Assembly: GCF_000150275.1 (NCBI RefSeq)
Contig: NW_002060956.1
Location: 1,635,207 to 1,699,206 of the forward strand
Length of the DNA stretch: 64,000 nucleotides
Direction: 5' to 3'
From: Trichoplax adhaerens
Taxonomy: Eukaryota > Placozoa > Uniplacotomia > Trichoplacea > Trichoplacidae
The translations under genes and the position numbers were made by a program. The notes below the pieces were generated by a model. It was not told where the DNA came from. It saw nothing but the letters and a program-made list of their open reading frames with translations, and made no database searches. Positions 36,531 to 50,407 of this stretch are shown here, in pieces. The first letter of the stretch is position 1, and each line of letters begins with the position of its first letter.

Positions 36531-39500
36531 TTACAGCATATACACTACTTCATCCCGCTGCAGCTTTTCTCCGCTACTTATTTCTATATCAAGTGAATTA
36601 TTATTCGATATTTCATCACTAACATTACTAGGTTCTAGAACTGAGGTTTTGTGATCTAGCTCGATATCTTTGTTAGAGGTTTGGATAGTAACTGGTATTT
36701 CATCAGCCTTCTGGCCATGGTTTTGCTGCTGTTTGTCATCGTGCTTTTCTATTAAGACGGAACTATCAGGGGATGTTCTATAGTTTTCAATGCTGCTATG
36801 ATCAATTTCGATTTTAGCGGAAGTCAAGTGTTCCTGTTCAGGGTTTTGATCGTCTGACTGATTAGCCTTATTTTTGTCTTCAGCAGAGCCTGCAAAATCC
36901 ATTGCCTGTGGGTTGTTTATATTCATATTTTCTTTCTGTCCACTATCAATAGTATTGAAATTACTGGGATTAGCTTTCTCTAACAGAGAATTCACGGATA
37001 GTCGTTTTTTTCTCACGGCTGCTTTGCTATCTTCTTTCTTCTCTAATTCTTCTATCTCTTTTAATTCTTCTAAGTACTGAGTGCGTAATTTGCGCAAATA
37101 TTTGTTACGAATTAATCGTACTGCTAAATGCCAGTGATTAAAAGCCTTCTTATTTTCAATCTTATAATTGGATTGCTTTGGATTTTGCATGGAATATCTA
37201 TCTTCTATCTCCGTTGCTAGAGATTTTAGACGATACTTAATTTAATATTTTAATCATTTTTCGTACAAAATGATTGCAGTCTCACCTGAATGAGGAGTAT
37301 CCATAGCAGCAACACATTGATCGAATTCCTTGTTTAGCAGAATTTCGCAAAATGTTATAAGGACTGGATGGCAATGAAGATGTTCAACATATAAAAATCC
37401 TAAATAGCTATTGAATCCTAAATTGATTTTAAAGTTGAACGTGAGACTATTAGCAAAAGATGTTTATATTTATTCGTAATTAAGGAGTTATTAACCTGAA
37501 TCAAACATCTGAAATGGCATCATCAATAAACTGTAGTCCATTCTTGGTAATAATATTAATCCAAGTATAGCTGCTTTGCCAATACGAAATAAGCAGGAAA
37601 ATAGACCACACATGACATTGTAGAAGAAAATAAAGTAGGCAAAGTTATGGAAAAGTCGCCTACAGAAAAGAGCGATTGATTATATGATGAGAATTCACAA
37701 ATATGCTCTTTTTGGCCAAAAATTGAGATTGGAAATGAAGTACCTGTTGTTTATACCATATGCTTTACCATATTCTAGGCTTAAGGCGTACTTACTAACC
37801 AAAAGCTGACTGAAGCTGACAATAAGCGCACAAGAAGCAATTGGTCTGTTTATAAATTTGTGAAATGAAAGTTAGCAATCGTTTTAGTAAGATTAGTAAC
37901 GATATTGCTCTAATGATAATTAATAAGGTAATGAATTCTTTGCCTAACATTACAAATTCGAGAAACCAAGTACTAGCAGTTCCCGCCAGTGGATGAATGA
38001 TGCAATAAATGACAAACATGATTGTAAGGAAAATAATTATTTGGATGATGGCGAATGCTAAAGATGTATAAAGTAAATTTTAGTCTTCCAACCTTATCGC
38101 ATCGTGATTATAAAAAAATTATAGATCAACAATATTTACCCCATATCATATAGGAAATTTGATAGCCACAGTAGCAAATACTTGATCTCTAAACGATCGT
38201 AATATAAAAGTTACAGACTTAAATGCTATTATTAGATAAAGAATAAATCGGAATATAAATATTGTAGACTTCAATTCTATTTACTAGACAAGAAATTAAT
38301 CAATAAGCGATGTTGAATGTAGAAAGATGTCATAAACTTACAAGAATACTGCCGAAAGAAGTAAAAGTGTCTACTGGAAGCATTGTTTTATCACCTCGAT
38401 ATAATTTCAGTTTATTCGTTCTGTTTGAAGTATAAAAATTAAATGTGAACATAAAAAGCGCTCACAAATTATGAATAGCAATAGTCAGTTTTAATTCTTA
38501 AAGAAAAGGACGTATTACAATAGTTTCAGTGTCAAATATTAATATTTTTCATAGCTATAATTTCAAATTGACTTTTACAGTATTCTGTATATGGAGGATA
38601 TTACTTTACCTGTAGCGTATAAACATGGAAATCAAATAAATAGTATTTAAACAGCAGGACAGAATAATCCCTACTATCCATGCATCTATATTTAAAATAA
38701 ATATGATTTATATATAGTTAACGACTGGAAAGAATTATTAATTCATTAAATGTATACGTATAATAACTTAGCATCTTACGTTTGCCGTTATATACAAACT
38801 GTAGGCTGCTTGCGTCGGAGACATTAAGAAGCAGTCTTAGGCCACGTGCATTTCTTCGAACCCAAAGTTCCATGGAACCAAAAATATTTGTTGTTATGTA
38901 ACTATAAACCATTGTAAGCTGAATCATTTACAAAATGTTAGTTTTAATTATTTGCCTAAAAATTACGACAGTATTATCAGCAAGTAATACATCGTCTGAT
39001 TAGAAAAACTATCCAACCTCATAAAGAGCGATTGCAGTAACAACGAAAGTACAGATTATCTTGGGTGGATATTTGAAATCTATTATTAGTTGAAAGTATA
39101 TTATATGTATTAATACAAACATTTTCTAGCTCTATTTATCATCTTGAGTATACTAAATGCAGAAGAAATAATAATAGATTGCCGTAATATTATTCATTTC
39201 TAAACTGCAGCAATTGTAAACTAGACAAAGAGCAGTATAGATCAATTTTTCATCTGGATTAACTTACGTGGAATTGATTTATAAAGGAATCTATTGCAAA
39301 AAGTTTTTACGGAGTTAGGCTTCTGTGTTTGTTCAGGTTCCTTATTACTAAATTAAATACATGAAGGCCGCATGCGGCAATTATGTAGTTTAATTATTTC
39401 AATATAACGAGGTCTTCTCTGCAGTAATATTGAATTTAGGCGACATGGAAGTAATGGTATGATTATGATTAGCACTGCTATAAAATTACCTTTTTCGATT

Positions 39501-41639
39501 ATTAAACAAGTGTTTAACATGCTTATACTGAAACTTTTGTAGTAAAATAGGTGGATAGGGCTCCTTATAAGAAGTATTAAGCAAGAATAATTTTAAAATA
39601 TTTGTTCATTACGAGCTCACGTTTACTAAATCTGAATAATTAAACTTTATCAGACTAGCACTCTAAACCTAGCTTTGACTATAATAGTAGGAAATTAATT
39701 AGATAAGTCAGGCTTTCTACCGAATTGCTTTGCTTTCTTTTACTTCGGGCATAAATTTCAATACCCAATAAATATCCAAAGCGACATTGCAGCCATGTCA
39801 AGCATATAAAAATTGGCACATTGAACAGTATATTCGAGTAATCTCCTAGAAACTATACGAATATATGCAAATTACAGCCGTTAAAAATTATAAAAAAAAG
39901 GTGTAATCATCACAGTATTCGCTGAGAAATGTAACGTTGGAATGAATTATACACTATAGAGAATTATATATAATCTGCTGCTTTAGCTTGGGATTACCTT
40001 AAATGATGGGCATTCGTATACAGCTATTACATGGAAGGTAAATCTGCATTATATCAATCGAAAAGTGATAATTAGTAAATTGATTTGTTTAAATCAATAT
40101 CAGCCTTAATAAGAATATTGATAGACGGATATGTAAACTATTTAAGGAGCTAGATAACATGATATGCTATCATTACATTTGAGTGTTGTAAGCGAAGCCC
40201 AGAAAGGATCCTAACAATCGAAAATCCGTCGTTAAACAGGCAAAAAGTGGATAATAAATTAGGGTAGCGCGGATGACCACAAAGATACCAATTAAGACTA
40301 TAAGGCATCCAAAGATGTTGTCATTAGAATTATCATGCCTTGATTATGACGATTAATTCGGTATCATTGCTAATAGTACAGTAGTCTGCTGTTGTGCTAT
40401 CTATGTAAATAACAAGCTTATATAATTTAAATACCATGAAATAGAAGCTACTGCATTTGATTTAAATCTGAGTTATACCTGAGACCCAACGACTTGGATG
40501 AAATGTTTGATTACTGAAGAGTGTTAATATTGCTGTTGTGGATACGCCGAAAGCCATCGCGTAGCCGAAGCGATTTTTACCTACTTCCAGTAAGTTTACT
40601 GGACTTCAATGTAGAAAAGTTTTCATCAGTCTTATAACTCATATATAGGCTAAAAAACTTTACAGAACGATAAATTAACATGGAACGGACATATTTTAAG
40701 TTAAGGATTTTTCCCACATTATCATCATGAACGTACTATATCAAACCAGGATAACCATGACAATATTTTCTCATATATTTTCTCTTATGCAACAAGGTTA
40801 GTACAAGGACGATTGAAGCCTGTAAACGAAATTATAAAGGGCCAGAAAGTATTATAACACACTAGTTTATTTAAATTTTTAGATAGAGTACAAGTATATT
40901 AAATATTTAAAAATATCTAATTGATAAATATTAAAGATAAAAATATTGATAACAATAGTAGATTAAAATTGTTTCGTTGCTGTTTCTAAGACTAGTACAT
41001 TTAGAGGGTCATGGATGCAGAGAGATATTTGATATTTTAGACGTTAAGAATAGATGTTTAATTGATATCAAGAGAGTATTTATAAATATATTAACTATTA
41101 CGATGTTGCTTATCCAGAGGGCATAATCAGATATGATCCCTGAAGAAAGTGCTAATAACCATCACTATCAAACGGTTATTGAGATTATTGTTGATGCCAA
41201 AAATTTAGAATATCAATCAGCTCATAAGAATTGCTTTACTAGAATTTAATCATCAATGAACTTAAAAATAGTGCCGAATTTATTTCAAGCTGATTATACA
41301 CTTTGATATAGGTATTAAACCATTCATTACAATATAATTATTTGATTGATCTGTCATTTAAATGCTATAGTAGTACTAGGCCTGTGGATAAAATTATGCC
41401 TTCAAAATATCCCTTATAAATCGTTCAAGTAATTGCTACATTTTTATTTTAAATATATCTTTCGTAAAAATTCCTAGTATTAGTCTTTAGAGTAAGAGAA
41501 AAACTGTAGTAGTCTAAATTTAGTAGATCATTACATTTCTAATTTATTATACATTCTACTTCAACTTACCGCTACTGTAGTTTGCGCTGATATTATCACG
41601 GTGTCATTGAGATAATTGCTACACGTGAAGTTCGATGAA
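36531..41639 (-). CDS. STRA6-like membrane receptor, tandem copy A (5' exon not found)
   Basis: A multipass plasma-membrane protein related to vertebrate STRA6/RBPR2, which move retinol from its carrier into cells. The 18 resolved exons are 41639-41570, 40819-40737, 40603-40479, 40297-40177, 40043-39998, 39852-39721, 39527-39490, 39347-39268, 39079-39018, 38918-38780, 38685-38610, 38420-38342, 38188-38140, 38057-37949, 37845-37744, 37659-37496, 37417-37286, 37216-36531 (about 763 residues). Landmarks shared with human STRA6, in order: extracellular Cys near the N-terminus, PGLIYPVNLL, IYYPLFAC, YECPSFK, RTNKLKLYRG, CYCGYQISYM, NNRRLFHNF, MDYSLLMMP, and VEHLHCHPVLITFCEILL before a cytosolic amphipathic helix (NHWHLAVRLIRNKYLRKLR). 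The last exon then adds about 190 charged residues absent from the human protein. The exon 15 donor (AT|gttagg) is non-canonical but forced by phase and by copy B. The start codon exon lies upstream, unresolved. The ligand is unknown, since no RBP4 is expected outside vertebrates. Confidence 0.85.
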
Positions 41640-44600
41640 CTGCAAGAGAAACAATATGAAACGCTCTATTAGTGAAGAAAATTCACTAACTTTCATATCC
41701 TAAATAAAGCTATAACTAATTAAATCAGCAACTACTCCAAATGATGGTCGATTTGCCTCCTAGTATTACGAGTGAATAAAGCACAGAAGTATCGCCGTCT
41801 CTTATTTTAATCGAGCTATGAGTTAATTTCTTAGTCCATCTTGAATCATAGGATTAGTAGGGTAACATGGAATGATAAAATAGTGAATGATTACGGCTCT
41901 AGCTCTAATATCTTTTCAAACATATCGTCATTATATGGCGGTATAACGTAATTAAATGTCATGGCCGTAACCAATACAATTCTCAGCCAGTCATTAAGTG
42001 CTCTGATTTAGCACATAAAGTTAATAATATTAACCAGACTATTCTATTATCTTCCAAAAGAAATGACTATATTAGCAATCTTAATTGATTCGATTCGATT
42101 AGATTTAAGTTTTAAGGAAAGATTGATCGCTGAAAACCTATTCATGGCGAAGCGGGTTTCTTCGTAAACTGGATTTCCTGAAACGTTGAATACGAATTTG
42201 AAAAGGCTGTGGCAATAGTTAACTTAAGTATAAAATGAGATTTAGCTACTAGAATATAAGGAAATAAGATTGGAATCAAATATCATCTACTAATTAGTCG
42301 ATTACTGTAGTTTTTGTAACTTGAAGTTTATAAATAATACACATCGCCAAGCAGGCTTATGGCAGTAGTACAGCAGCGATGCCCAATGGCTTCTACCGAC
42401 TGCAGCCCAATCGATTATGTTAATTTCCGTATCTTGATCCTCAGGCGGTCGTTTTCTATTATTATAAAAAAAAATTGAATAGATAATCAAGGCGTGGGCT
42501 AACTATAGTTCAAACCTTGCTAATAATCAAATGCCTGTAGGCTTCTGCAGTAAAATTACTTAAGTAAATAGCTCAATTATTTCTATTCATATTGATGACA
42601 TTGTTCACTGTCCCATTACATCTTTTCATCGCTAGTCTGCGCATATATAATAAGGCCCTACTGTCTCAAGTCTGGCTGTATTTTTTCGTCAATATTGATT
42701 TATATATCGATCGTATACTACTTGATAGTATGTTATTATTCCAGCCAGCATAGATCTTTCTAAGGTATTATCTTTTCAAAAGTTTCCGTAAATCTTATCA
42801 AGTTGTTATATATAGACTATTTGTCTTACATATAGACCATAGAGATAAGGGAAAGCTAGAGTGCTAACTTACCTTACTCAGTATCTGCATTTCATAAAGA
42901 AACAGCATGGAGCTATGGGCTATCGCGTTACTACTACTTTGTGTATATGAGAATGTTTTTTAGATCTATTTATAAACTATCGAATGCTTTGGCGTTTAAT
43001 GATTATAAATATGTTATACAAGTATAGTTGATAATATAATAATTGTTATACTTAGTAAAATTAATATTAAAAGTACAATTAACATTAATAAACTGGGAAT
43101 GTGGCAGCTGCAGAGCTACACATCGCATTAGCGATACACTACTACAGCAATCATAACTTGATTACTAAGTACTAAAAATACTGAAGTAGAGTCTCTTTAG
43201 GAAGGTAGCATCATCATGCATCCAGGATGATACCTAATTTTTTGTCTGATTCGATGGAATCAGCTCAATTTTTTTTGTAGCATGAAAGCGTAGTGTATAA
43301 CCTTAATAAGGTTAATGAAAGCTGTATGTACTAGAGCTCTTACTGTGATGTAGACGCACAGTGCATATTTAGTTCTAGGACATAATATATTTACTGTCAC
43401 TATTATTATATTGCCTTGTAGGCAGCTCTATTTGTACCATTATTGTAAACATGATGATAAACTTCAACCATCGTTTCGATCTCAGACTGCAACAAGGCAG
43501 TATTACGTATCCAATTTTAACAAATGCGAGTAATTCCGATATTATTGGCGAGTTTTACTGCAATACCTCAGATTAGAAAGATTTCGAAGGCTATCTTGAA
43601 CATTTGAATGCTTATTCAATATTTGCCATCACGCATGCAGCTCTCATTGTGAGCATTACTACTACTCGCATAGATTCCCTAGTGAACCGGACTATCGTAT
43701 TGATTTGAAGCGATCATGTCTTAACGTTAAAATTCCTTATTCATGGCCTTACACCGTACAGTATATCATCAGTAAGCGTTATTAACTAGCCGTAAAATAT
43801 TTTATTTTTCTGCTGCATATCATCTTACGTTATTTGAAGCATATAAATGCATAGTCAGGGACTTTTGGAAAATTAAGATTTTCCGAAAAGACTCTAGCAT
43901 AATATAAGAATACATGACACTAGGCTATCAATGCCAAAATATTACATAATCGATCGGGGCTACCGTATTGGTCTGAAGTAAACTTGCCTAAACTTAAAAT
44001 TCCCTATTCATGATCTTACGCACTACAGTATATCATCAGTAACCATTATTAGTCAGCCGTAGATATTTTTATTTTGTACATCATTTTATGCTATTGAAGC
44101 CTTGTAAAAGCATAGTCAGGGACTTCTGGAAAATTGATTGAAATTTTTCGAAAAGTCCGTAGCATAATATAAGAAATGCAGCATTGTACCCTTGAAACTC
44201 GCTATTACATCATTTAAAGCTGTGAAATGACGTCTTCGTTTGAAAAATATGGCTAGCTAGTAATATTGTTACTGCTGAGTAATTTAGGGTGTCGGCAAGA
44301 AACCATAGATAAGGTAAATTTATGAAATAAAATCAATTGTTGCAATTATGATAAGTATTATTTATTTTAATCCATCAATTAGAAATATTCATTCGCTACT
44401 TTTATAAGATCAAGAACATAGTAAAATTTAAATTATGAATAACTGTACTACTAAGGCCTTCTAATATGTACTAGATATAACTGAGTGAATTGCGGCCGAA
44501 AATGAAGATCATACATGATATAGGCGTACATAAACAAAGCTTAGATATTACTCGTATGTAAAAAGTTTTTCACTGCAGTATTATAAATATTATAACCGTT

Positions 44601-45492
44601 TTAGAATTATTTATGACATACCTGTAACACACCAAATAACCACTTCAATGTTTAAAAGGTAAAATCTCAATTAAAATGACATCAGCCGTAAAGATATAAA
44701 CTTATGATGAAGTAAAGGTAAATTTAAGCTTGAAAAGTTATAACAGTATGAAAATTATATAACCCGGACAACTTAAATCATTATCAAATGGTTAGCTTTA
44801 AACTTAAATCAGAGCTATGCTGAAATGAATATGGCAGCATGTTTGGAGATTTTAGTAGTTGAACGTCTTGGATTCAAATTTAAGTTATTTTCTACCGCAA
44901 TTGAATATTGATAGGATAATAATGATGCTATATTGATTTGATTGAAGGTTATTAATGCTGTAATTATATTGTATTGGTTTATGCTAAATTGCATAAGACT
45001 AGTTATGAGAAGGTATATAGCTACTATCTCATTTACTTCATTAAAGACTAGTACTTGAACTGTCCTCTATTTTTTAATAGTGTTTGGTTACATCTTGAGG
45101 TATTTGGTTTTAAATAATTTCCTATAAGAATCTGCGTTTAGGAAGGAAACAACCGTTGTTTTCTTAATTTTTAAAGATACAGAAAAATACTTAAGTTAAA
45201 ATTTTAACGGAAAAGAGCGCATTTATGATCTTAATTTTAAGCATTGGGATAGATATGAAAAAACCTAGATTACAGCTTAGTCATGATCATATCTTAATAA
45301 ATTCCATTAGATCGGTAATAAGTATGAAATCATTTCAATTCTGTGATATGAGCTAAGAAATGCCTTTATGGCTACTTGGTGAAGCAAATAGTATATGAAA
45401 AAATGTTTGTGGAAACCATGGTACTATCTCCACCAATTAGTTGAGATTAAATTATTTAGCTGCTGTTGCATTTTTAATTTGAAGTATGCCTT
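41640..45492. other. interval between the STRA6-like genes
   Basis: This should contain the missing first exon of copy A and the 3' end of copy B. A stretch at about 42302-42460 (minus strand) is less AT-rich than its surroundings, follows an acceptor-like tataataatag, and is open, but its phase does not fit the first resolved exon of copy A. I therefore do not join it. Confidence 0.45.
43686..44176. repeat. ~220-bp direct repeat, two copies 268 bp apart
   Basis: Copy 1 spans about 43692-43910 and copy 2 about 43960-44176. Shared blocks in order: CGTATTG-T-TGAAG, AAAATTCC-TATTCATG, ACAGTATATCATCAGTAA, CATAGTCAGGGACTT and AGCATAATATAAGAA. The two copies are about 80% identical by eye. No coding potential and no obvious terminal inverted repeats. 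Confidence 0.8.
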
Positions 45493-48400
45493 TTACAACA
45501 AATATTCACGTGCCTCCTTGCCCTCATGATCTCTTGCAATGTTACCAGTACTATTTGAAGCATGTCGAGATTTTACACCAGGATACGGAGGCCGTCTTCG
45601 TGCAGCGTTTTCATCTTTTGGGGAATCGGTATTAGTTTTGACTCCACCTGATAATTCACCCATGCTATTACTTAAGGATGAAAATTGAGCTTTTTTATCT
45701 ACGACCTCTAAGACTATATTTTGTCGCACTGTCTCTATTTCATCGTTACTTTGTCCATGACTACTACCAGTTGGTGAAAGTGGTGCTACTGCTGTTTTAA
45801 CATTTGAGATTATTTGGCTGTTTTGCCGACTGCTTTCTTTAGCGGTAGCCAATGATTCGTTAGACCCTTCCATAGTATTATGAATAACATCATTCGAGAT
45901 ATTAGCTTCGGCTGGGACACTATTGGCAATGTCATAATTACTTCGACGGACATTATCTAATAGTGAATTAACTGATAATTTTCTTCTTCTTATAGCAGCC
46001 TGATCCTCATGATGTTCTTCTTCTAGCTTTTCTATTTCTCTCAATTCTTCCAGATACCCTTTACGTAGTTTACGTAACGTTTTGTTCCGAATGAGAAGGA
46101 CAGCCACTCGCCAGCGGTTGTAAGCTTGTATATTTCGTATTTTGAATTCTGATTCTCTAGGATTACCCCATTTTTCGTCATCCGATCCCCCTATTTATAA
46201 TGTTATAATAATAACTGGTTACATAAACGTGCACAGCAGTAAACCTACCGATTTACATGTGGTCATAAATTTTAGTATTTTCAATAACAATAAAATCGGC
46301 TATTTCGTACCATAATAAGCGACTTTCATATCATGACTTGATTTTATAAAATCCTTATTAAGCAAAATCTCACAAAAGGTTACCAGTACTGGATGACAAT
46401 GTATGTGTTCTACATACAAGAATCCCAAGTAACCATCAAATCCTAGATATTTGCAATCAGGCACAGATGATAATTAAGATTCGGTAATTGTTTTCAACTA
46501 AGCTGCGAAACAGCAATAAAGCTCATAATTTGGAATTTCTACCATCAGTACATTTTGCAAACACTACAGATCTTGCTATGAAATACACGCAAAATAAGTG
46601 TAGATCAATCTACTTTACGGAATATCGCTATTTATGATTTGTGTTACAGTCATGTTAGTTTTATGAATTTTTTACATAAACTAAGGTTACTTGAGACTAT
46701 AATTACCTGAATCAAACATTTCGAAAGGACTCATCAGTAAACTGCAATCCATTCTTGATAGCAGTAATAGCCCAAGTATGATTGACTTACCAATACGAAA
46801 TAAGCACGAGAAAAAACCACACATGACATTATAGAAGAAGATGAAGTAGTCAAAATTGTGATACAATCGCCTACAAATTATAATAAAGTTGTCGTAAGTT
46901 TCATAAGATTGTGTATCAATCACCTTAGGATAAAAAAGATATACCTGTTGTCTAAAGCATTAATATTCCCATGCTCTTGACAAAAAAAGTACTTACTAAC
47001 CAAAAACTGCCAGATATTTATTAAAATAGTGCACGTCGCGATGGGTCTGTCATTGAGTAGTAATAATGCATTAGTACTGATGTCATTATTAGATAAAGTG
47101 AGAACAAAAATACTGTATCTTACATGACAAAGTCTAAAAACCAGGTACTACCAACTCCTTCTAATGGATAAATGATGCAGTATATTACGAATAAGATGCC
47201 CAGACACAATATGAAATGAATAGCGACGAAGGCTATTATTTTATAAAAAACAAACAGAATGATTATATTATTAAATCGGCAAGGACTTGGCTAGAATTTT
47301 TATAACGAAAATTTATCTTCAAATTTCATAGATACCCCATAGCATATATGAGATCTGATATCCAGCGTAGCAGATACTTGATTGCTATATTTAAAAGGTA
47401 AAGTTATCACTTAGTACCAAGAATTAACACTTTTTCTGTTAGGATTAGTATTATGTGTCAATCTCATGACGACAATTAGAGTATAGAGTATGAATATTTC
47501 AGTCATGTCTTACTATAACGGAGCCAAATGAGGTATATTTATCAATAGGAAGTTCAGATTTTTCACCACGGTACAGTTTGAATTTGTTAATACTAACCAA
47601 ATAGTGAATAAGAAATTTAGTTCATCGATTTACCAAATAAAGTAACATGCTTATAATAAAGGTTAAAATCGAAACACTATTGCAATTTTTCTTAATATTT
47701 ACAAGCAAATTAAGAAATAGTATCTACAATGTACCGATAGAGGATGAGCATATGGGATAGGTATAACGCGTTTAAACTGCTGGCAATAACAGTTACGACT
47801 ATCCAGGTATCTAAAAGTTAATTTGATAAATACACGTATATTAAGTTAAGGGTAATTTATTACTAAAATCCTTCATCAGAAGATATTTTTTAATTACAGT
47901 CTTAAAGTTTCTCACCCCTGCAGTTGTAAACAAATTGTAAGTTATCCTTCTTTGACGCATTTAGCACAATAGTTAGGTATTCTGAATATTGCATTACCCA
48001 GTTTTCGAAAGGATTGAAAATGTTCGAAGCAAGGTAATAGTACATCACTGTAATCTAATTGACAGTAGTCATAATATGGTTAACATTTCCAATGAGGCGC
48101 AGTCATAGGAATAATTTAACTCATGTAGCTTCTGTTTATTAATTTTAATGACAATGTTGAACCTCATATAAGGCAATAGCTGCAACGACGAAGGTACACA
48201 AAATCCTCGGTGGGTATTTAAAGTCTATTAGCAATAATTAAAGCAGCATATTTGATTGACATCGTGTGATTGAAAGACTTCATAACAATAACTACACCAA
48301 TAATATGCCAATTGACTTTCATTTGACTTACGCGGCTTAGGTTTATATAAGTACTTGGTAAGGAAAGCCCTTACGGAATTAGGCTTTTTTTCTTCTTCCG

Positions 48401-50407
48401 TTTCGCTATGTGTAATAAATGATTACAATCTATTAATATTATCGTATACTTTAGCGTAAGCTGTACCTAGGTTATAAATTCAACAATTATGAAACATTGT
48501 ATAATTGTATTTGCGTGCAAGTATATTAATGCTGCAGGTCTGCCATAACAACTTATGGCACACGTACAAATCGGATTCTTCAGCGGCTTTCAAAAGAAGC
48601 TTCACGTGAATGAATTGATAGTTTTGTAAATGAACGAAAGGACGGAGTTTCTGTAAAATTAGACAAACCAATTTTAAATAAGAGAATTTTAACAATATAT
48701 ATATATATATCATGTTAACTGTAATAGATTATCGCTATTAAACGTCATATCTAAGCAGCTACAGTGTAGCACTTCACTAATAGCGTATGAGAATGTTGCT
48801 ATCGATATCTTAGCAAATATAACTTACTTCTTTCTGCGTAATTCCTTTGACGTGATTATAGATTGCAAGAATGATCAAATATCCAAAATGACACTCCAAC
48901 CACGCCAAGCATATAAATATTGGAATATTTAATACAACGTTGGAATAAGGTCCCAAAGACTGTTGATGTACATACGATACAGAGTAACGCAGGAAAGGAA
49001 GAAATTAAATAAAGAATATTATTATGTATAGTTATAACAGCAAACTCGATATATCGACACCAGGGTAAGAAGGTATAGCACAGAATATCAAGAATATAAA
49101 GTTGTAGTGCAAATATATCCTTAGATTCACCAATTACCTGAAATGAAGGGCAGTAAATAACACCTAGGAGATGGATAGCCGCTCTATAGGTTAAAGAGAC
49201 CGTATGAGGACAAAGGTTTATTAGCAGTTCATAGGACTTAACATGGATGAACTCAAAAGGTAGAAAATACGGTGATAACTTACATGTCCGCCGAATGAAG
49301 GAAACCTAGAACCGCTCCTAAAAGTCGAAATTTGGACGACAGGCAAGCGAACAGTGGATAGTAAACAACGGACACTCGGAAGACGATAAAGATACCGAGT
49401 AGTACTAGCAATGGAATGGAAGTTAAAAATAAATTAACCTTTCCTTGTCGACATTATGAACAGTTATTTTGTATGGAATTGACTCTCAATGTTGCAATCA
49501 AAGCTTGAATTGGCGTTGTTGTTTTTTAATCGCCATTATTTTACCTGAAACCCAGTAATTTCTGTCGAAGGTTTGATTAGTAAACAGAGCTAACACAGCG
49601 GTAGTCGATGCTCCAAAGGCCATTGCATAACCAAAGCGGTTTTCGCCAACTTCTAACAAGTTGACTGGGCTATGGATTAAATTTATGCATACAGTATAAT
49701 AGTTATCAAAATTGTCATACTTTAAAGAAAAATCATTTAATATCGTTTACATTGAAGCATTATATAAGCAACGGTATACGATCGACGTAATAGTTAAAAT
49801 ATAGCAAATTATCCACATACAATATCCATCCTGGATAACCATTGCAATACTTGTGCATATATTTTCTCCTTTGCATTAGCGATAGGATAGCTATGATAGC
49901 AACCTGGAAATAAAGGTATGAAACCTAACTACAGCGTGAATGAATTACCAACATTACATCATATGAAAGCGTGGACGTCTGTAATAATGACTGATTTAAT
50001 GAAAAATGAGTAAAACTTGATTGAATGTTATGTTCTACTGAACAGTTTTACACCTTATAACTTGGTGAAATAATGAGATCACTTGCTTCAAGTATTTTTT
50101 TCATTGTATATGACTACATAGCACAGCGTTAAGAAATGCCCATTACTGTTCTACTGTTGATAAAATAGCATCTTGCAATAAAGTGTAAATCACACATTTT
50201 GTACTGTACTGTACAACGATACTGTAATTTTTACCACTAGAATGGAATATGTCCTTTGCTTAATCCAATATCTTGATTAGCATGAATCAAAGTCTAGGTA
50301 TTTTTACAATTGAAGCAGTTTTCCTTACCGCAGCTGGATATTGAGACCAAATCGCTGGTCCTTCGTTGAGAAATGGACGACATGTATAGTTTATTAAACT
50401 TGAGTTG
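45493..50407 (-). CDS. STRA6-like membrane receptor, tandem copy B (5' exon not found)
   Basis: A paralogue of copy A with the same 18-exon plan: 50407-50329, 49903-49821, 49669-49545, 49404-49284, 49183-49138, 48959-48828, 48650-48550, 48405-48332, 48224-48163, 48054-47916, 47810-47735, 47592-47514, 47384-47336, 47232-47124, 47046-46945, 46870-46707, 46442-46311, 46190-45493 (about 789 residues). Fourteen of the exons match copy A in length, and all phases agree. Landmarks: YTCRPFLNEGP, GWIFPVNLLEVGENRFGYAM, VYYPLFAC, IYCPSFQ, KPNSVR, CYAGYQISYM, NRRLYHNFDYF, VEHIHCHPVL and the amphipathic helix after it. Exon 7 (48650-48550) is the least certain: it is 63 nt longer than in copy A and uses a weak donor. 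The long tail of the last exon is Ser/Glu-rich. Likely a transporter or receptor for a small hydrophobic ligand (inference from family). Confidence 0.83.

Noticed and set aside
42302-42490. Exon-like stretch with an acceptor and less AT-rich composition, a candidate first exon of STRA6-like copy A
   Set aside because: It lacks an ATG, and no donor in it has the phase 2 that exon 41639-41570 requires. There is no counterpart upstream of copy B.
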